From Streptomyces longispororuber (GTDB taxonomy: Bacteria; Actinomycetota; Actinomycetes; Streptomycetales; Streptomycetaceae), in NCBI RefSeq assembly GCF_014656095.1, contig NZ_BNBT01000014.1:28337-92336 (forward strand): a stretch of 64,000 bases of DNA, read 5' to 3'. Shown here piece by piece: positions 35,135-45,637 of the stretch; position 1 is the first letter of the stretch, and each line of letters starts with the position of its first letter. Both the position numbers and the translations under genes were made by a program. The notes under the pieces are model-generated. The model made no database searches. It was not told the origin of the DNA and saw nothing but the letters and a program-made list of their open reading frames with translations.

Positions 35135-38100
35135 GTGACACAGCCTGCCTACCTCCGGTTTCCGCACCCGCACGGCGAGTTGATCGCCTTCACCGCCGAG
35201 GACGACGTCTGGGTCGCGCCCCTCGACGGCGGCCGCGCCTGGCGGGTCAGCGCCGACAACGCGCCCGTCAGCCACCCGCGGATCTCGCCCGACGGCACCA
35301 CCGTCGCGTGGACGTCGACCCGCGACGGAGCGCCCGAGGTGCACGTCGCGCCCGTCGACGGCGGCCCCTCCCGGCGCCTGACGTACTGGGGCGGCTCCAG
35401 GACCTCCGTGCGCGGCTGGACGCCCGACGGGCGGGTCCTCGTGGTGAGCGCGCACGGCCAGGCCTCCTTCCGCCGCACCTGGGCGCACGCCGTCCCGCTC
35501 GACGGCGGGCCCGCCGAGAAGCTCCCGTACGGCGTCGTCGGGGGCGTCGCCCACGGCCCCGACGGCCAGGTCGTGCTGCTGTCCGCGCCGATGGGCCGCG
35601 AGGCCGCCTGGTGGAAGCGGTACCGCGGGGGCACCGCGGGCAAGCTGTGGATCAGCACCCACGCCGACGCGGCACCCGGGCCCGGCACGACGGAGCCCGG
35701 GCCCGACGCGGACCCCGGCGCGCGGGACGGCGCGGACCCCGCGGGCGGGCTCCGCTTCGTCCGCCTCCACGCCGACCTCGACGGCAACATCGAGTACCCC
35801 CTGTGGGTCGGCGACCGCGTCGCCTTCCTCTCCGACCACGAGGGCGTCGGCGCCCTCTACTCCTCCCTGCCCGACGGCACGGGCCTGCGCCGCCACACCC
35901 CCCTCGGGGGCTTCTACGCCCGGCACGCCGCCACCGACGGCACCCGGGTCGCGTACGCCTGTGCCGGTGAGCTCTGGCTCCTGGACGACCTGGCGGGCGC
36001 CGAGCCGCGCCGCCTCGGCGTCCGGCTCGGCGGCCAGCGCGCCGACCTCCAGCCGCACCCCGTCAACGCCGCCCGCTGGTTCGGGGCCGCCGCGCCCGAC
36101 CACACCGGACGCGGCAGCGCCGTCTCGGTGCGCGGCGCCGTGCACTGGGTCACCCACCGCGAGGGGCCCGCCCGCGCGCTCGCCACCGCGCCCGGCGTAC
36201 GGGCCCGGCTCCCGCGCACGTTCCGCGTGGACGGCGAGGAGCACGTGGTGTGGGTGACGGACGCCGAGGGCGACGACGCCCTGGAGTTCGCGCCCGCCAC
36301 CGGCCCCGCCCCCGGCGCCACCCCGCGCCGCCTGGCCGCCGGACAGCTCGGCCGCGTCCTCGCGCTCGCCGTGGCGCCCGACGGCAGCCGCGCCGCCGTC
36401 GCCTCCCACGACGGCCGGGTGCTGCTCGTGGAGCGGGAGAGCGGCGAGGTCCGCGAGGTCGACAGGGCCGAGCACGGCGACGCCACCGGCCTGGTGTTCT
36501 CGCCGGACTCCGCGTGGCTCGCCTGGTCCCACCCCGGGCCGCGCCCGCTGCGCCAGCTCAAGCTCGCCAACACCGGCGACCTGTCGGTGTCGGAGGCCAC
36601 CCAGCTCCGCTTCCGCGACTACAGCCCGGCGTTCACGCTCGACGGCAAGCACCTGGCCTTCCTGTCCGCGCGCGCCTTCGACCCCGTCTACGACGACCAC
36701 GTCTTCGACCTCGCCTTCGTCGGCGGCGCCCGGCCGCACCTGCTCACCCTCGCGGCCACGACGCCCTCGCCGTTCGGGCCCCAGCGCCACGGCCGCGCCT
36801 TCGACTCCTCCGACGGGCCGCACGCCGAGACCCCCGACAGCGAGGGCTCGCCGATCACCCGCATAGACCTCGACGGGCTCCCCGAGCGCATCGTGCCGTT
36901 CCCCGTCGAGGCCGCCCGCTACAGCACGCTGCGGGCCGCCAAGGACGGCCTGCTGTGGCTGCGCCACCCGGTGCGCGGCGTGCTCGGCGCCTCCCGCGCC
37001 ACCCCCTCGCGGCCCGAGCCGTCCTCCGCCCTGGAGCGTTACGACTTCGGCCAGCGCCGCGTGGAGGAACTCAGCGGCGACGCGGACCACTTCGCGGTCA
37101 CCGGCGACGGCAAGCGCATCCTGCTGTGGGCCGACGGCAAGCTCAAGGTGGTGCCCAGCGACCGGCGCGCCTCCGGCGACGAGGACAGCGACACGAACAT
37201 CACCGTCGACCTCGGCCGCGTCCGCCAGGACGTCGACCCGGCCGCCGAGTGGCGGCAGATGTACGCCGAGGCGGGCCGACTCATGCGGGACAACTTCTGG
37301 CGGCCCGACATGGGCGGCGTCGACTGGGACGCCGTCCTGGAGCGCTACCGGCCGGTCCTGGACCGCGTCGCCACCCACGACGACCTCGTCGACCTGCTCT
37401 GGGAGGTCCAGGGCGAACTGGGCACCTCGCACGCCTACGTGGTGCCGCGCGGCGGCCACGGCAGCCGCCAGGGCCTGCTCGGCGCGGACCTCGCGCGCGG
37501 CGCGGACGGCCTGTGGCGCGTGGAGCGCGTACTGCCCTCTGAGACCTCCGACCCGACGGCCCTGTCCCCGCTCGCCGCGCCCGGCGTCGCCGTGCGCGCG
37601 GGCGACGCGATCCTCGCCGTGGGCGGGCGGCCCGTCGACCCCGTGACCGGGCCGGGCCCGCTGCTCGTCGGCACCGCGGGCAAGCCCGTCGAGCTGACCG
37701 TGTCCCCGGCGGGCGGCGGCGACCCCCGGCACGCGGTGGTGGTCCCCGTGGACGACGAGGAGCCGCTGCGCTACCACGCGTGGGTCGCCGACCGCCGCGC
37801 CTACGTCCACGAGCGCTCCGGCGGCCGCCTCGGCTACCTGCACGTGCCCGACATGCAGGCCCCCGGCTGGGCGCAGATCCACCGCGACCTGCGGATCGAG
37901 GTCGCCCGCGAGGGCCTGGTCGTGGACGTCCGGGAGAACCGCGGCGGACACACCTCGCAGCTCGTGGTGGAGAAGCTGGCCCGGCGCATCGTCGGCTGGG
38001 ACCTGCCGCGCGGCTCCGGCCCCATCAGCTACCCCGGGGACGCCCCGCGCGGGCCCGTCGTCGCCGTCGCCAACGAGTTCTCCGGCTCCGACGGCGACAT

Positions 38101-38410
38101 CGTCAACGCCGCCATCAAGGCCCTCGGCATCGGCCCCGTCGTCGGCACCCGCACCTGGGGCGGGGTCGTCGGCATCGACAGCCGCTACCGCCTCGTCGAC
38201 GGCACCCTCGTCACCCAGCCCAAGTACGCCTTCTGGCTGGAGGGTTTCGAGTGGGGCGTGGAGAACCACGGCGTCGAGCCGGACGTCGAGGTCGTCATGG
38301 CCCCCGAGGACCACGTGGCCGGACGGGACCCGCAGCTCGACGAGGCCGTCCGGATCGCGCTCGCCGCGCTCGCCGAGAACCCGGCCCGCACGGCCCCGCC
38401 GCTGCCCTGA
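35135..38410 (+). CDS. Tricorn-type protease (S41 family)
   Basis: 1091 residues, in the size range of tricorn. The N-terminal half is beta-propeller sequence (repeats such as HPRISPDGTTVAWTSTRDG and YSPAFTLDGKHLAFLSARAFDPVYDDHVFDL). A PDZ domain follows (about 800-860, AVRAGDAILAVGGRPVD), then the S41 catalytic core. Catalytic residues by comparison with tricorn: Ser-His in GTSHAYV (about 765), nucleophile Ser in NEFSGSDGDI (about 983), and an acidic residue in the WGVENHGVEPDVEV region. Tricorn cuts peptides released by the proteasome, which actinomycetes also have. No signal peptide; cytoplasmic. GTG 35135 follows a -10 box by six bases. Confidence 0.9.
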   Translation: MTQPAYLRFPHPHGELIAFTAEDDVWVAPLDGGRAWRVSADNAPVSHPRISPDGTTVAWTSTRDGAPEVHVAPVDGGPSRRLTYWGGSRTSVRGWTPDGRVLVVSAHGQASFRRTWAHAVPLDGGPAEKLPYGVVGGVAHGPDGQVVLLSAPMGREAAWWKRYRGGTAGKLWISTHADAAPGPGTTEPGPDADPGARDGADPAGGLRFVRLHADLDGNIEYPLWVGDRVAFLSDHEGVGALYSSLPDGTGLRRHTPLGGFYARHAATDGTRVAYACAGELWLLDDLAGAEPRRLGVRLGGQRADLQPHPVNAARWFGAAAPDHTGRGSAVSVRGAVHWVTHREGPARALATAPGVRARLPRTFRVDGEEHVVWVTDAEGDDALEFAPATGPAPGATPRRLAAGQLGRVLALAVAPDGSRAAVASHDGRVLLVERESGEVREVDRAEHGDATGLVFSPDSAWLAWSHPGPRPLRQLKLANTGDLSVSEATQLRFRDYSPAFTLDGKHLAFLSARAFDPVYDDHVFDLAFVGGARPHLLTLAATTPSPFGPQRHGRAFDSSDGPHAETPDSEGSPITRIDLDGLPERIVPFPVEAARYSTLRAAKDGLLWLRHPVRGVLGASRATPSRPEPSSALERYDFGQRRVEELSGDADHFAVTGDGKRILLWADGKLKVVPSDRRASGDEDSDTNITVDLGRVRQDVDPAAEWRQMYAEAGRLMRDNFWRPDMGGVDWDAVLERYRPVLDRVATHDDLVDLLWEVQGELGTSHAYVVPRGGHGSRQGLLGADLARGADGLWRVERVLPSETSDPTALSPLAAPGVAVRAGDAILAVGGRPVDPVTGPGPLLVGTAGKPVELTVSPAGGGDPRHAVVVPVDDEEPLRYHAWVADRRAYVHERSGGRLGYLHVPDMQAPGWAQIHRDLRIEVAREGLVVDVRENRGGHTSQLVVEKLARRIVGWDLPRGSGPISYPGDAPRGPVVAVANEFSGSDGDIVNAAIKALGIGPVVGTRTWGGVVGIDSRYRLVDGTLVTQPKYAFWLEGFEWGVENHGVEPDVEVVMAPEDHVAGRDPQLDEAVRIALAALAENPARTAPPLP

Positions 38411-38484
38411 GCGATACCGGCCCGGCGGTCAGGAACGGGCGGATAGCATGCCGACGTACGCAAACATGATCAGGAGGCTGGAGC

Positions 38485-38838
38485 ATGGCGGGCGAACCGC
38501 AGGACGACTGCTTGTTCTGCAAGATTGTCGCGAAGGAGATCCCGGCGACGGTCGTGCGCGAGACGGAGACCACCCTCGCCTTCCGGGACATCAACCCCCA
38601 GGCGCCGACGCACGTCCTGGTGATCCCCAAGGCGCACTACGCCGACGCCGCGGCGCTCGCCGCCGGTGACCCGGCGGCCGCCGCGGACGTGCTGCGCGAG
38701 GCGGGCGAGGTCGCCGCCCAGGAGGGCGCGGACAGCTACCGCATCGTCTTCAACACCGGGGCCGGCGCCGGGCAGACCGTGTTCCACACGCACGCCCACG
38801 TCCTGGGCGGCCGCGGCCTCCAGTGGCCGCCCGGATAG
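38485..38838 (+). CDS. HIT family nucleotide-binding protein
   Basis: 117 residues, Hint branch. The zinc/nucleotide core starts CLFCKIVAKEIPATVV, and the histidine triad is HTHAHV (TVFHTHAHVLGG, about residue 103). Such proteins hydrolyse adenosine phosphoramidates and related dinucleotides. AGGAGG lies eight bases before ATG 38485. The RNase Z-type gene begins 15 bases later, so they are probably co-transcribed. Confidence 0.93.
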   Translation: MAGEPQDDCLFCKIVAKEIPATVVRETETTLAFRDINPQAPTHVLVIPKAHYADAAALAAGDPAAAADVLREAGEVAAQEGADSYRIVFNTGAGAGQTVFHTHAHVLGGRGLQWPPG

Positions 38839-38853
38839 CTGCCACGAGCCACC

Positions 38854-39762
38854 GTGTCCGTACGTGAACTGGTGGTGCTCGGCACCGCGAGCCAGGTGCC
38901 GACCCGGCACCGCAACCACAACGGGTACGTCCTGCTGTGGGACGGCGAGGGCATCCTGTTCGACCCCGGCGAGGGCACGCAGCGGCAGATGCTGCGTGCC
39001 TCCGTCGCCGCGCACGACCTGCACCGCATCTGCGTCACGCACTTCCACGGGGACCACTCCCTCGGCCTCGCGGGCGTCATCCAGCGCATCAACCTGGACC
39101 GCGTGCCGCACCCCGTGACCGCCCACTACCCGGCCTCCGGCGAGCACTTCTTCGACCGCCTGCGGTACGCGACCGCCTACCGCGAGACGGTCCGGCTCGG
39201 CCAGGTCCCGGTGGCCGCCGACGGCGTCCTGGCCAGCACGCCGTCGTACCGCCTGGAAGCGGCGAAGCTCTCCCACCCCGTGGAGTCGTACGGCTACCGC
39301 CTCGTCGAGCCCGACGGGCGGCGCATGCTGCCCCGGCTCCTCGCCGAGCGCGGCATCGCCGGGCCCGACGTCGGCGTGCTGCAGCGCGAGGGCAGCCTGC
39401 GCGGGGTCACGCTCGACGAGGTGAGCGAGGTGCGGCGCGGCCAGCGCTTCGCCTTCGTGATGGACACCCGCCTGTGCGACGGCGTGCACGCGCTGGCCGA
39501 GGGCTGCGACATGCTCGTCATCGAGTCCACGTTCCTCGACGAGGACCACGGGCTCGCCGCCGACCACGGCCACCTGACCGCCGGGCAGGCCGCCGGGGTG
39601 GCCCGGGACGCGGGCGTGCGCCACCTCGTCCTCACCCACTTCAGCCAGCGCTACGCCGACCCCGACGCCTTCGCGCGGCAGGCGCGCGCCGCCGGGTTCA
39701 CGGGCGAGCTGACGGTGGCGCGCGACCTGATGCGCGTCCCCCTGCCCAAGCGCAGCCCCTGA
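38854..39762 (+). CDS. rnz: Ribonuclease Z-type metallo-beta-lactamase (tRNA 3' processing)
   Basis: 302 residues. [23 protein letters not shown] is the RNase Z N-terminus and HFHGDH (about residue 63) is the metal motif. Further ligands are in [19 protein letters not shown] and [11 protein letters not shown] (final His). RNase Z removes the 3' trailer of tRNA precursors lacking encoded CCA. The flexible arm used for tRNA is reduced to about PHPVTAHYP, as in short bacterial forms. The start is GTG 38854. Confidence 0.9.
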   Translation: MSVRELVVLGTASQVPTRHRNHNGYVLLWDGEGILFDPGEGTQRQMLRASVAAHDLHRICVTHFHGDHSLGLAGVIQRINLDRVPHPVTAHYPASGEHFFDRLRYATAYRETVRLGQVPVAADGVLASTPSYRLEAAKLSHPVESYGYRLVEPDGRRMLPRLLAERGIAGPDVGVLQREGSLRGVTLDEVSEVRRGQRFAFVMDTRLCDGVHALAEGCDMLVIESTFLDEDHGLAADHGHLTAGQAAGVARDAGVRHLVLTHFSQRYADPDAFARQARAAGFTGELTVARDLMRVPLPKRSP

Positions 39763-39803
39763 ACCCACCCTTCCTCGAAGCTCCCCGAAGAGAAAAGCAC
39801 CAC

Positions 39804-40796
39804 ATGCCCCTCCCCAAGGCCGAACTGCACCTGCACATCGAAGGCACCCTGGAGCCCGAACTCGCCTTCGCCCTCGCCGTCCGCAACGGCGTCACCCTCC
39901 CGTACGCCGACACCGACGCCCTGCGCGAGGCCTACCGCTTCCAGGACCTCCAGTCCTTCCTCGACCTGTACTACGGCCTCATGACCGTGCTGCGCACCGA
40001 GGCCGACTTCGAGGAGCTCGCCGACGCGTACCTGGCCCGGGCCGCGGCCCAGGGAGTGCGCCACGCCGAGATCTTCTTCGACCCGCAGGCCCACACGGCC
40101 CGCGGCGTGGACATCGGCACCGTCGTCGAGGGCCTCGGCCGGGCGCTCGACCGCGCCCGCGAGCGCCACGGCGTCACCACCCGCCTCATCCTCTGCTTCC
40201 TGCGCGACCAGTCCGCCGAGTCGGCCCTGGAGACCCTGGAGGCCGCCGAGCCGTACCTCCACCGCATCACCGGCGTCGGCCTCGACTCGGCGGAAGTCGG
40301 CCACCCGCCGCGCAAGTTCGCCGCCGTGTACGAGGCAGCGGCCGCGCTCGGCCTGCGCCGGGTCGCCCACGCGGGTGAGGAGGGGCCCGCCGACTACGTC
40401 CGCGAGGCCCTGGACGTCCTGGGCGTCGAGCGCGTCGACCACGGGCTGCGCTGCGTGGAGGACGCCGACCTGGTGGCCCGGCTCGTCCGCGACCGCGTCC
40501 CGCTGACGCTGTGCCCGCTGTCCAACGTCCGGCTGCGCGCCGTGGACGTCCTGGAGGAGCACCCGCTGCCGCGGATGATGGACGCGGGGCTGCTGTGCAC
40601 CGTCAACTCCGACGACCCCGCGTACTTCGGCGGGTACGTCGAGGACAACTTCGCGGCGGTGCGCCAGGCGCTGGGCCTGGGCGAGGAGCGGCTGCGGGAG
40701 CTGGCGCGGAACTCCTTCGAGGCGGCGTTCCTGGACGACGACGAGGCCCTGCGGGCGGCGTACCTGGCCGAGGTGGAGGCCTACACCTTCCCGTGA
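39804..40796 (+). CDS. Adenine/adenosine deaminase (AMP/adenosine deaminase superfamily)
   Basis: 330 residues. Metal and catalytic motifs: HLHIEG (HxH) at the N-terminus, HAGEEGP with the catalytic Glu, ERVDHGLRC and CTVNSDDPAYFGGYVEDN with the metal-binding Asp pair. The sequence GGYVEDN after SDDPAYF and the CPLSN..LR block fit the bacterial adenine-deaminase branch, which resembles Pseudomonas PA0148, better than classical adenosine deaminase. This choice rests on recollection of that branch, so the substrate is not settled. ATG 39804 is used; an in-frame extension upstream overlaps rnz out of frame. A 24-bp tandem repeat begins at the last six codons and continues past the stop. Confidence 0.88.
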   Translation: MPLPKAELHLHIEGTLEPELAFALAVRNGVTLPYADTDALREAYRFQDLQSFLDLYYGLMTVLRTEADFEELADAYLARAAAQGVRHAEIFFDPQAHTARGVDIGTVVEGLGRALDRARERHGVTTRLILCFLRDQSAESALETLEAAEPYLHRITGVGLDSAEVGHPPRKFAAVYEAAAALGLRRVAHAGEEGPADYVREALDVLGVERVDHGLRCVEDADLVARLVRDRVPLTLCPLSNVRLRAVDVLEEHPLPRMMDAGLLCTVNSDDPAYFGGYVEDNFAAVRQALGLGEERLRELARNSFEAAFLDDDEALRAAYLAEVEAYTFP

Positions 40797-40848
40797 CGGC
40801 AGGCCTACGCCTTCCCGTGGCGGCAGACCTACGCCTTCCCGTGGCGGC
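40777..40848 (+). repeat. Three tandem 24-bp repeats spanning the deaminase stop
   Basis: Copies at 40777, 40801 and 40825, unit AGGCCTACGCCTTCCCGTGG plus CGGC. The first copy encodes the last residues (EAYTFP) and the TGA; the next two are non-coding duplicates in which the stop TGA reads TGG. So the gene's own 3' end has been duplicated outward. Confidence 0.9.
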
Positions 40849-40983
40849 CGGGCCCGCGCCCGGCGGGGACGGCGCAGGCGGCCGTGCGGCGCGCCGGTTC
40901 CGGCCGGGCGCCCCCGGTCGGGCCGCGCTGGGAGCGCGGTCGTGTCGTGCTGGGAGCGGGAGCGGCCTGTCGGAGGCTTCGGT

Positions 40984-40989
40984 TACGTT
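40984..40989 (+). promoter_or_regulatory. -10 element of the PfkB kinase gene, leaderless type
   Basis: TACGTT ends six bases before ATG 40996. Confidence 0.5.
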
Positions 40990-40995
40990 GCCCTC

Positions 40996-42147
40996 ATGGC
41001 CGTACCACCTGCCGTACCACTCAAGACAGTCGCCGCACCGGGAGCCGCGGACCACGAGCCGGTCGTCGATCCGCTCAAGTCGGCCCGGCGCGCGGGCGAT
41101 CCGCCCTGCGACGTGTATCTGACCGGCACCGTCTTCCTCGACATCATCTTCACCGGGCTCGACTCGGCGCCGGTGCGCGGCACCGAGTCCTGGGCGCGGG
41201 GCATGGGGTCGAGCCCCGGCGGCGTCGCCAACATGGCGACCGCGCTCGCCCGCCTCGGCCTGCGCACCTCCCTCGCCGCCGCCTTCGGCGACGACCACTA
41301 CGGGGAGTACTGCTGGGACGCCCTGGAGCAGGGCGAGGGCATCGACCTGTCCTCCTCGCGCACCGTGCCCGGCTGGCACTCGCCGGTGACGGTCTCCATG
41401 GCGTACGAGGGCGAGCGGACCATGGTCAGCCACGGGCACGAGCCGCCGCCCGACGCGGACTGCCCCGACGGCGGCGCCCCCGCCTGCCCGCCCCGCGCGC
41501 GGGCCGCGGTGGCCTCCCTCGTCCCCGGCAGCAGCGCGCCGTGGATCGAGTCCGCCGCCCGCCGCGGTACGACGATCTTCGCCGACGTGGGCTGGGACGA
41601 GTCCGGCCACTGGGACCTCGCCCGCCTGCCCGACCTGCGGCACTGCGAGGCCTTCCTGCCGAACGCGGAGGAGGCCATGCGGTACACCGGCACCCGCTGC
41701 CCGCGCGCCGCGGCCCACGCCCTGACCGAGCACGTGCCGGTCGCCGTGGTCACCCTCGGCGCCGAGGGGGCGTACGCGGTGGACGGACGCACCGGCGAGA
41801 CCGCCTCCGTGCCCGCCATCGAGGTGGAGGCCCTGGACCCCACCGGCGCGGGCGACGTGTTCGTCGCGGGGTTCGTGACCGGCTCCCTCGCCGGCTGGCC
41901 GCTCGCCGACCGGCTGGCCTTCGCCGGGCTCACGGCCGCGCTCTCCGTGCAGGAGTTCGGCGGCTCCCTCTCGGCCCCCGGCTGGGAGGAGATCGGCGCC
42001 TGGTGGCGGCGCGTACGGCAACTGGAGCGGCAGGATCCGGCCGCCCTGGAGCGCTACGGCTTCCTCCAGGCCCTGCTCCCGGAGGCCGCGCGCCCCTGGC
42101 CGCTGCGGCGCGCCGTCCCCACCATCGGCTTCCGGCGCTCCGCCTGA
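40996..42147 (+). CDS. PfkB family carbohydrate kinase
   Basis: 383 residues, ribokinase-like fold. The N-terminal signature is GSSPGGVANMATALARLGL (substrate-side glycine motif). The C-terminal ATP/catalytic motif is LDPTGAGDVFVAGFVTG, where the Asp of GAGD is the base. A central insertion rich in Pro, Cys and Asp (SHGHEPPPDADCPDGGAPACPP) is unusual. The sugar specificity cannot be read from the sequence. ATG 40996 follows a -10 box by six bases; a GTG-free longer reading upstream lacks support. Alone between the deaminase and phoH. Confidence 0.88.
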   Translation: MAVPPAVPLKTVAAPGAADHEPVVDPLKSARRAGDPPCDVYLTGTVFLDIIFTGLDSAPVRGTESWARGMGSSPGGVANMATALARLGLRTSLAAAFGDDHYGEYCWDALEQGEGIDLSSSRTVPGWHSPVTVSMAYEGERTMVSHGHEPPPDADCPDGGAPACPPRARAAVASLVPGSSAPWIESAARRGTTIFADVGWDESGHWDLARLPDLRHCEAFLPNAEEAMRYTGTRCPRAAAHALTEHVPVAVVTLGAEGAYAVDGRTGETASVPAIEVEALDPTGAGDVFVAGFVTGSLAGWPLADRLAFAGLTAALSVQEFGGSLSAPGWEEIGAWWRRVRQLERQDPAALERYGFLQALLPEAARPWPLRRAVPTIGFRRSA

Positions 42148-42330
42148 GGCGTCCGCGCCCGTCCGGCGGCTCCCGGGGCCGCGTTCCCGGCCGCTTCCCC
42201 GGCCGCGTTCCCGGCCGGACGGAAAAGTCCTACGGGGTTGTCGGCGGCGCGTCGTACTCTTGGCAGTAGGTAAGGACGCCGAGCGGCGAGTCCGCGACGA
42301 GGAGGACGTGCAGGCCTTAAGCGCCGGCCC

Positions 42331-43383
42331 ATGACTCACACACCCACAGCTCACACCCCTGCGCAGGCACAGGCGCGAGCCCACTTCACGGTCCCGGCCA
42401 AGCACCCCATGGTGACCGTCCTTGGCTCCGGAGACACGCTGCTGCGCGTGATCGAGAAGGCCTTCCCGGCGGCCGACATCCACGTCCGGGGCAATGAGAT
42501 CAGCGCCGTGGGGGAGCCCAGCGAAGTGGCCCTCGTACAGCGCCTGTTCGACGAGATGATGCTGGTGCTCCGCACCGGACAGCCGATGACGGAGGACGCA
42601 GTGGAACGCTCGATCGCCATGCTCAGAGCGAGCGAGACCGGCGACGGGCCGGACGAGACCCCGGCCGAGGTGCTCACGCAGAACATCCTCTCGTCGCGCG
42701 GCCGCACGATCCGCCCCAAGACGCTCAACCAGAAGCGGTACGTCGACGCGATCGACAAGCACACGATCGTCTTCGGCATCGGACCCGCGGGCACCGGCAA
42801 GACCTATCTGGCCATGGCCAAGGCCGTCCAGGCCCTCCAGTCCAAGCAGGTCAACCGCATCATCCTGACCCGCCCGGCCGTCGAGGCCGGCGAGCGCCTC
42901 GGCTTCCTGCCCGGCACGCTCTACGAGAAGATCGATCCGTACCTGCGCCCGCTGTACGACGCGCTGCACGACATGCTCGACCCCGACTCGATCCCCCGCC
43001 TCATGGCGGCCGGGACCATCGAGGTCGCGCCGCTGGCGTACATGCGCGGCCGGACGCTGAACGACGCGTTCATCATCCTGGACGAGGCGCAGAACACGAA
43101 CCCCGAGCAGATGAAGATGTTCCTCACCCGTCTCGGCTTCGAATCCAAGATCGTGATCACGGGCGACGTCACGCAGATCGACCTGCCGAACGGCACGAAG
43201 TCCGGTCTGCGCCAGGTCCAGGACATCCTGGACGGCGTCGACGACGTGCACTTCTCGCGGCTCACCTCGCACGACGTCGTCCGGCACAAGCTGGTCGGCC
43301 GTATCGTCGACGCGTACGAGAAGTACGACAGCGAGAACGGCACGGAGAACGGCTCCCACAAGGGCCGGTCCAGAGGAAAGTAG
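42331..43383 (+). CDS. phoH: PhoH family ATPase
   Basis: 350 residues. An N-terminal KH-like region is followed by the PhoH P-loop ATPase: Walker A GPAGTGKT, Walker [10 protein letters not shown], then [11 protein letters not shown] and [23 protein letters not shown]. PhoH proteins are RNA-linked ATPases. ybeY starts 12 bases later; the phoH-ybeY-corC-era order is widely conserved and points to a role in rRNA or ribosome quality control. Start ATG 42331; the ribosome site is weak. Confidence 0.95.
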   Translation: MTHTPTAHTPAQAQARAHFTVPAKHPMVTVLGSGDTLLRVIEKAFPAADIHVRGNEISAVGEPSEVALVQRLFDEMMLVLRTGQPMTEDAVERSIAMLRASETGDGPDETPAEVLTQNILSSRGRTIRPKTLNQKRYVDAIDKHTIVFGIGPAGTGKTYLAMAKAVQALQSKQVNRIILTRPAVEAGERLGFLPGTLYEKIDPYLRPLYDALHDMLDPDSIPRLMAAGTIEVAPLAYMRGRTLNDAFIILDEAQNTNPEQMKMFLTRLGFESKIVITGDVTQIDLPNGTKSGLRQVQDILDGVDDVHFSRLTSHDVVRHKLVGRIVDAYEKYDSENGTENGSHKGRSRGK

Positions 43384-43395
43384 ACACCAGAGCGC

Positions 43396-43899
43396 ATGGC
43401 GATCGACGTCAACAACGAATCCGGCACCGAGGTCGACGAGCAGGCGATCCTCGACATCGCCCGCTACGCGCTCGCGCGGATGCGGATCCACCCGCTCTCC
43501 GAGCTCTCGGTGATCGTCGTGGACGCCGACGCCATGGAGCAGCTCCACATCCAGTGGATGGACCTGCCCGGCCCCACGGACGTGATGTCCTTCCCGATGG
43601 ACGAGCTGCGCCCGCCGAGCCGGGACGACGACGCCGCGGAGCCCCCGCAGGGGCTCCTCGGCGACATCGTGCTGTGCCCCGAGGTCGCCCGCAAGCAGGG
43701 CGAGCAGGCGCCCACGAACCACTCCATGGACGAGGAGCTCCAGCTCCTGACCGTGCACGGCGTGCTGCACCTGCTCGGGTACGACCACGAGGAGCCCGAC
43801 GAGAAGGCCGAGATGTTCGGCCTGCAGGCCGCCATCGTCGACGGCTGGCGCGCCGAGCGGGGCATGACCGGCCCCTCCCCGGCCCCGACCGTCTCGTAA
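43396..43899 (+). CDS. ybeY: rRNA maturation endoribonuclease YbeY
   Basis: 167 residues. The zinc motif is [11 protein letters not shown] (HxxxHxxGxDH), preceded by [32 protein letters not shown] and [12 protein letters not shown], all diagnostic. It acts in 16S rRNA 3' maturation and 70S quality control. It is located between phoH and the CorC-type gene (gaps of 12 and 4 bases), so part of one operon. Confidence 0.96.
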   Translation: MAIDVNNESGTEVDEQAILDIARYALARMRIHPLSELSVIVVDADAMEQLHIQWMDLPGPTDVMSFPMDELRPPSRDDDAAEPPQGLLGDIVLCPEVARKQGEQAPTNHSMDEELQLLTVHGVLHLLGYDHEEPDEKAEMFGLQAAIVDGWRAERGMTGPSPAPTVS

Positions 43900-43903
43900 T
43901 CCC

Positions 43904-45220
43904 ATGTCCCTCCAGCTCATCGCCGGCGCCGTCGCCCTGATCGTGGTGGCCTGGCTCGCCGCCTGCGCCGAGGCGGGCCTCGCCCGCGTCTCCAGCTTCC
44001 GCGCCGAGGAGGCCGTCCGCTCCGGGCGGCGCGGCAGCGCGAAGCTCGCCCAGGTCGCCGCCGACCCCACCCGCTACCTGAACGTGGCCCTGCTGGTCCG
44101 CGTCGCCTGCGAGATGGCGGCCGCGGCCCTGGTGACGTACGCCTGCCTGCGGGCCTTCGACGTCACCTGGGAGGCGCTGGCCGTCGCCATCGCCGTCATG
44201 GTCCTGGTCAGCTACGTCGCCGTCGGCGTCTCCCCGCGCACCATCGGCCGCCAGCACCCGCTGAACACGGCCACCGCCGCCGCGTACGTGCTGCTGCCGC
44301 TGGCCCGGATCATGGGCCCGGTCCCGCCGCTGCTCATCCTCATCGGCAACGCGCTCACGCCCGGCAAGGGCTTCCGGCGCGGCCCGTTCGCCTCCGAGGC
44401 GGAGCTGCGCGCCATGGTCGACCTCGCCGAGAAGGAGTCCCTCATCGAGGACGAGGAGCGCCGCATGGTGCACTCCGTCTTCGAGCTCGGCGACACCCTC
44501 GTACGGGAAGTCATGGTCCCGCGCACCGACCTGGTCTCCATCGAGCGCTACAAGACCGTCCGCCAGGCCCTGACGCTCGCCCTGCGCTCCGGCTTCTCGC
44601 GCATACCGGTCACCGGCGAGAGCGAGGACGACGTGGTCGGCATCGTCTACCTCAAGGACCTGGCCCGCAAGACGCACATCAACCGCGACGCCGAGAACGA
44701 CCTGGTGTCGACGGCCATGCGGCCCGCGGCGTTCGTCCCCGACACGAAGAACGCGGGCGACCTGCTGCGCGAGATGCAGCAGGAGCGCAACCACGTCGCC
44801 GTCGTCATCGACGAGTACGGCGGCACGGCCGGGATCGTCACCATCGAGGACATCCTGGAGGAGATCGTCGGCGAGATCACCGACGAGTACGACCGGGAGC
44901 TGCCGCCCGTCGAGGACCTGGGCGGCGGCGCCTACCGCGTCACCGCGCGGCTCGACATCGGCGACCTCGGCGAGCTGTACGGCCTGGAGGCGTACGACGA
45001 CGAGGACGTGGAGACCGTCGGCGGCCTGCTGGCCAAGCAGCTCGGGCGGGTCCCCATCGCGGGCGCGAAGGCCGTGGTGACGCTGCCGGACGAGCGGGAG
45101 CTGCGGCTGACCGCGGAGGCCGCGGCCGGACGCCGCAACAAGATCGTGACGGTGCTCGTGGAGCCGGTCGCGCCGGGGAACGCGGCGGCGGCCGCGACGG
45201 GGGAGGAGGCCGGGGGATGA
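43904..45220 (+). CDS. CNNM/CorC-HlyC-type CBS-domain membrane protein
   Basis: 438 residues. The N-terminal CNNM/DUF21 domain has about four transmembrane helices ([22 protein letters not shown] onwards). Two CBS domains follow ([57 protein letters not shown]) and then the CorC_HlyC small domain ([18 protein letters not shown]). This family is tied to Mg2+/Co2+ efflux or tolerance. It overlaps the next gene by four bases. The earlier label of hemolysin is historical. Confidence 0.93.
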   Translation: MSLQLIAGAVALIVVAWLAACAEAGLARVSSFRAEEAVRSGRRGSAKLAQVAADPTRYLNVALLVRVACEMAAAALVTYACLRAFDVTWEALAVAIAVMVLVSYVAVGVSPRTIGRQHPLNTATAAAYVLLPLARIMGPVPPLLILIGNALTPGKGFRRGPFASEAELRAMVDLAEKESLIEDEERRMVHSVFELGDTLVREVMVPRTDLVSIERYKTVRQALTLALRSGFSRIPVTGESEDDVVGIVYLKDLARKTHINRDAENDLVSTAMRPAAFVPDTKNAGDLLREMQQERNHVAVVIDEYGGTAGIVTIEDILEEIVGEITDEYDRELPPVEDLGGGAYRVTARLDIGDLGELYGLEAYDDEDVETVGGLLAKQLGRVPIAGAKAVVTLPDERELRLTAEAAAGRRNKIVTVLVEPVAPGNAAAAATGEEAGG

Positions 45221-45573
45221 CGCCGCAGGAGCTGAGGGAGTTCTGCCTGTCGTTCAACGACGCGGTGGAGGACTTCCCGTTCGGTCCCGAGACGTCGGTG
45301 TTCAAGGTGGCGGGCAAGCTGTTCGCGCTGAGCGCGCTGGACGCCAGGCCCCTGAAGGTGAACCTCAAGTGCGAACCGGAGATCGCGCTCCAGCTCCGGG
45401 CCCGGCACCCGCAGATCGTGCCCGGCTGGCACATGAACAAGCGCCACTGGAACACGGTGACGGCCGACGCGGACCTCCCCGACCACCTGCTCCGCGAGCT
45501 CGTCGAGGACTCCTACGACCTGGTGGTGGCGGGCCTGCCCCGCGCCGAGCGGCTGCGCCTGGACCGGCCGTGA
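45217..45573 (+). CDS. MmcQ/YjbR family protein
   Basis: 118 residues. FCLSFNDAVEDFPFGPETSVFKVAGKLFAL, VNLKCEPEIALQLRARHPQIVPGWHMNKRHWNTV and LIRELVEDSYDLV-like ending define the MmcQ/YjbR family (double-wing DNA-binding-like fold, role unknown). The start ATG is inside the stop of the CorC-type gene (ATGA). Confidence 0.93.
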   Translation: MTPQELREFCLSFNDAVEDFPFGPETSVFKVAGKLFALSALDARPLKVNLKCEPEIALQLRARHPQIVPGWHMNKRHWNTVTADADLPDHLLRELVEDSYDLVVAGLPRAERLRLDRP

Positions 45574-45625
45574 CCACCGCACGGCGGGCGCGGGGCCGGG
45601 TGGGGCCCCGGCCGGGCCCGCTCCT

Positions 45626-45631
45626 TATGCT
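45626..45631 (+). promoter_or_regulatory. -10 element of the cytidine-deaminase-like gene, leaderless type
   Basis: TATGCT ends six bases before ATG 45638. Confidence 0.5.
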
Positions 45632-45637
45632 CGTGCC

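Noticed and set aside
43904..45220. Hemolysin annotation for the CBS-domain membrane protein
   Set aside because: CNNM plus CBS plus CorC_HlyC is the cation-efflux type; the hemolysin name is inherited from an old assignment.
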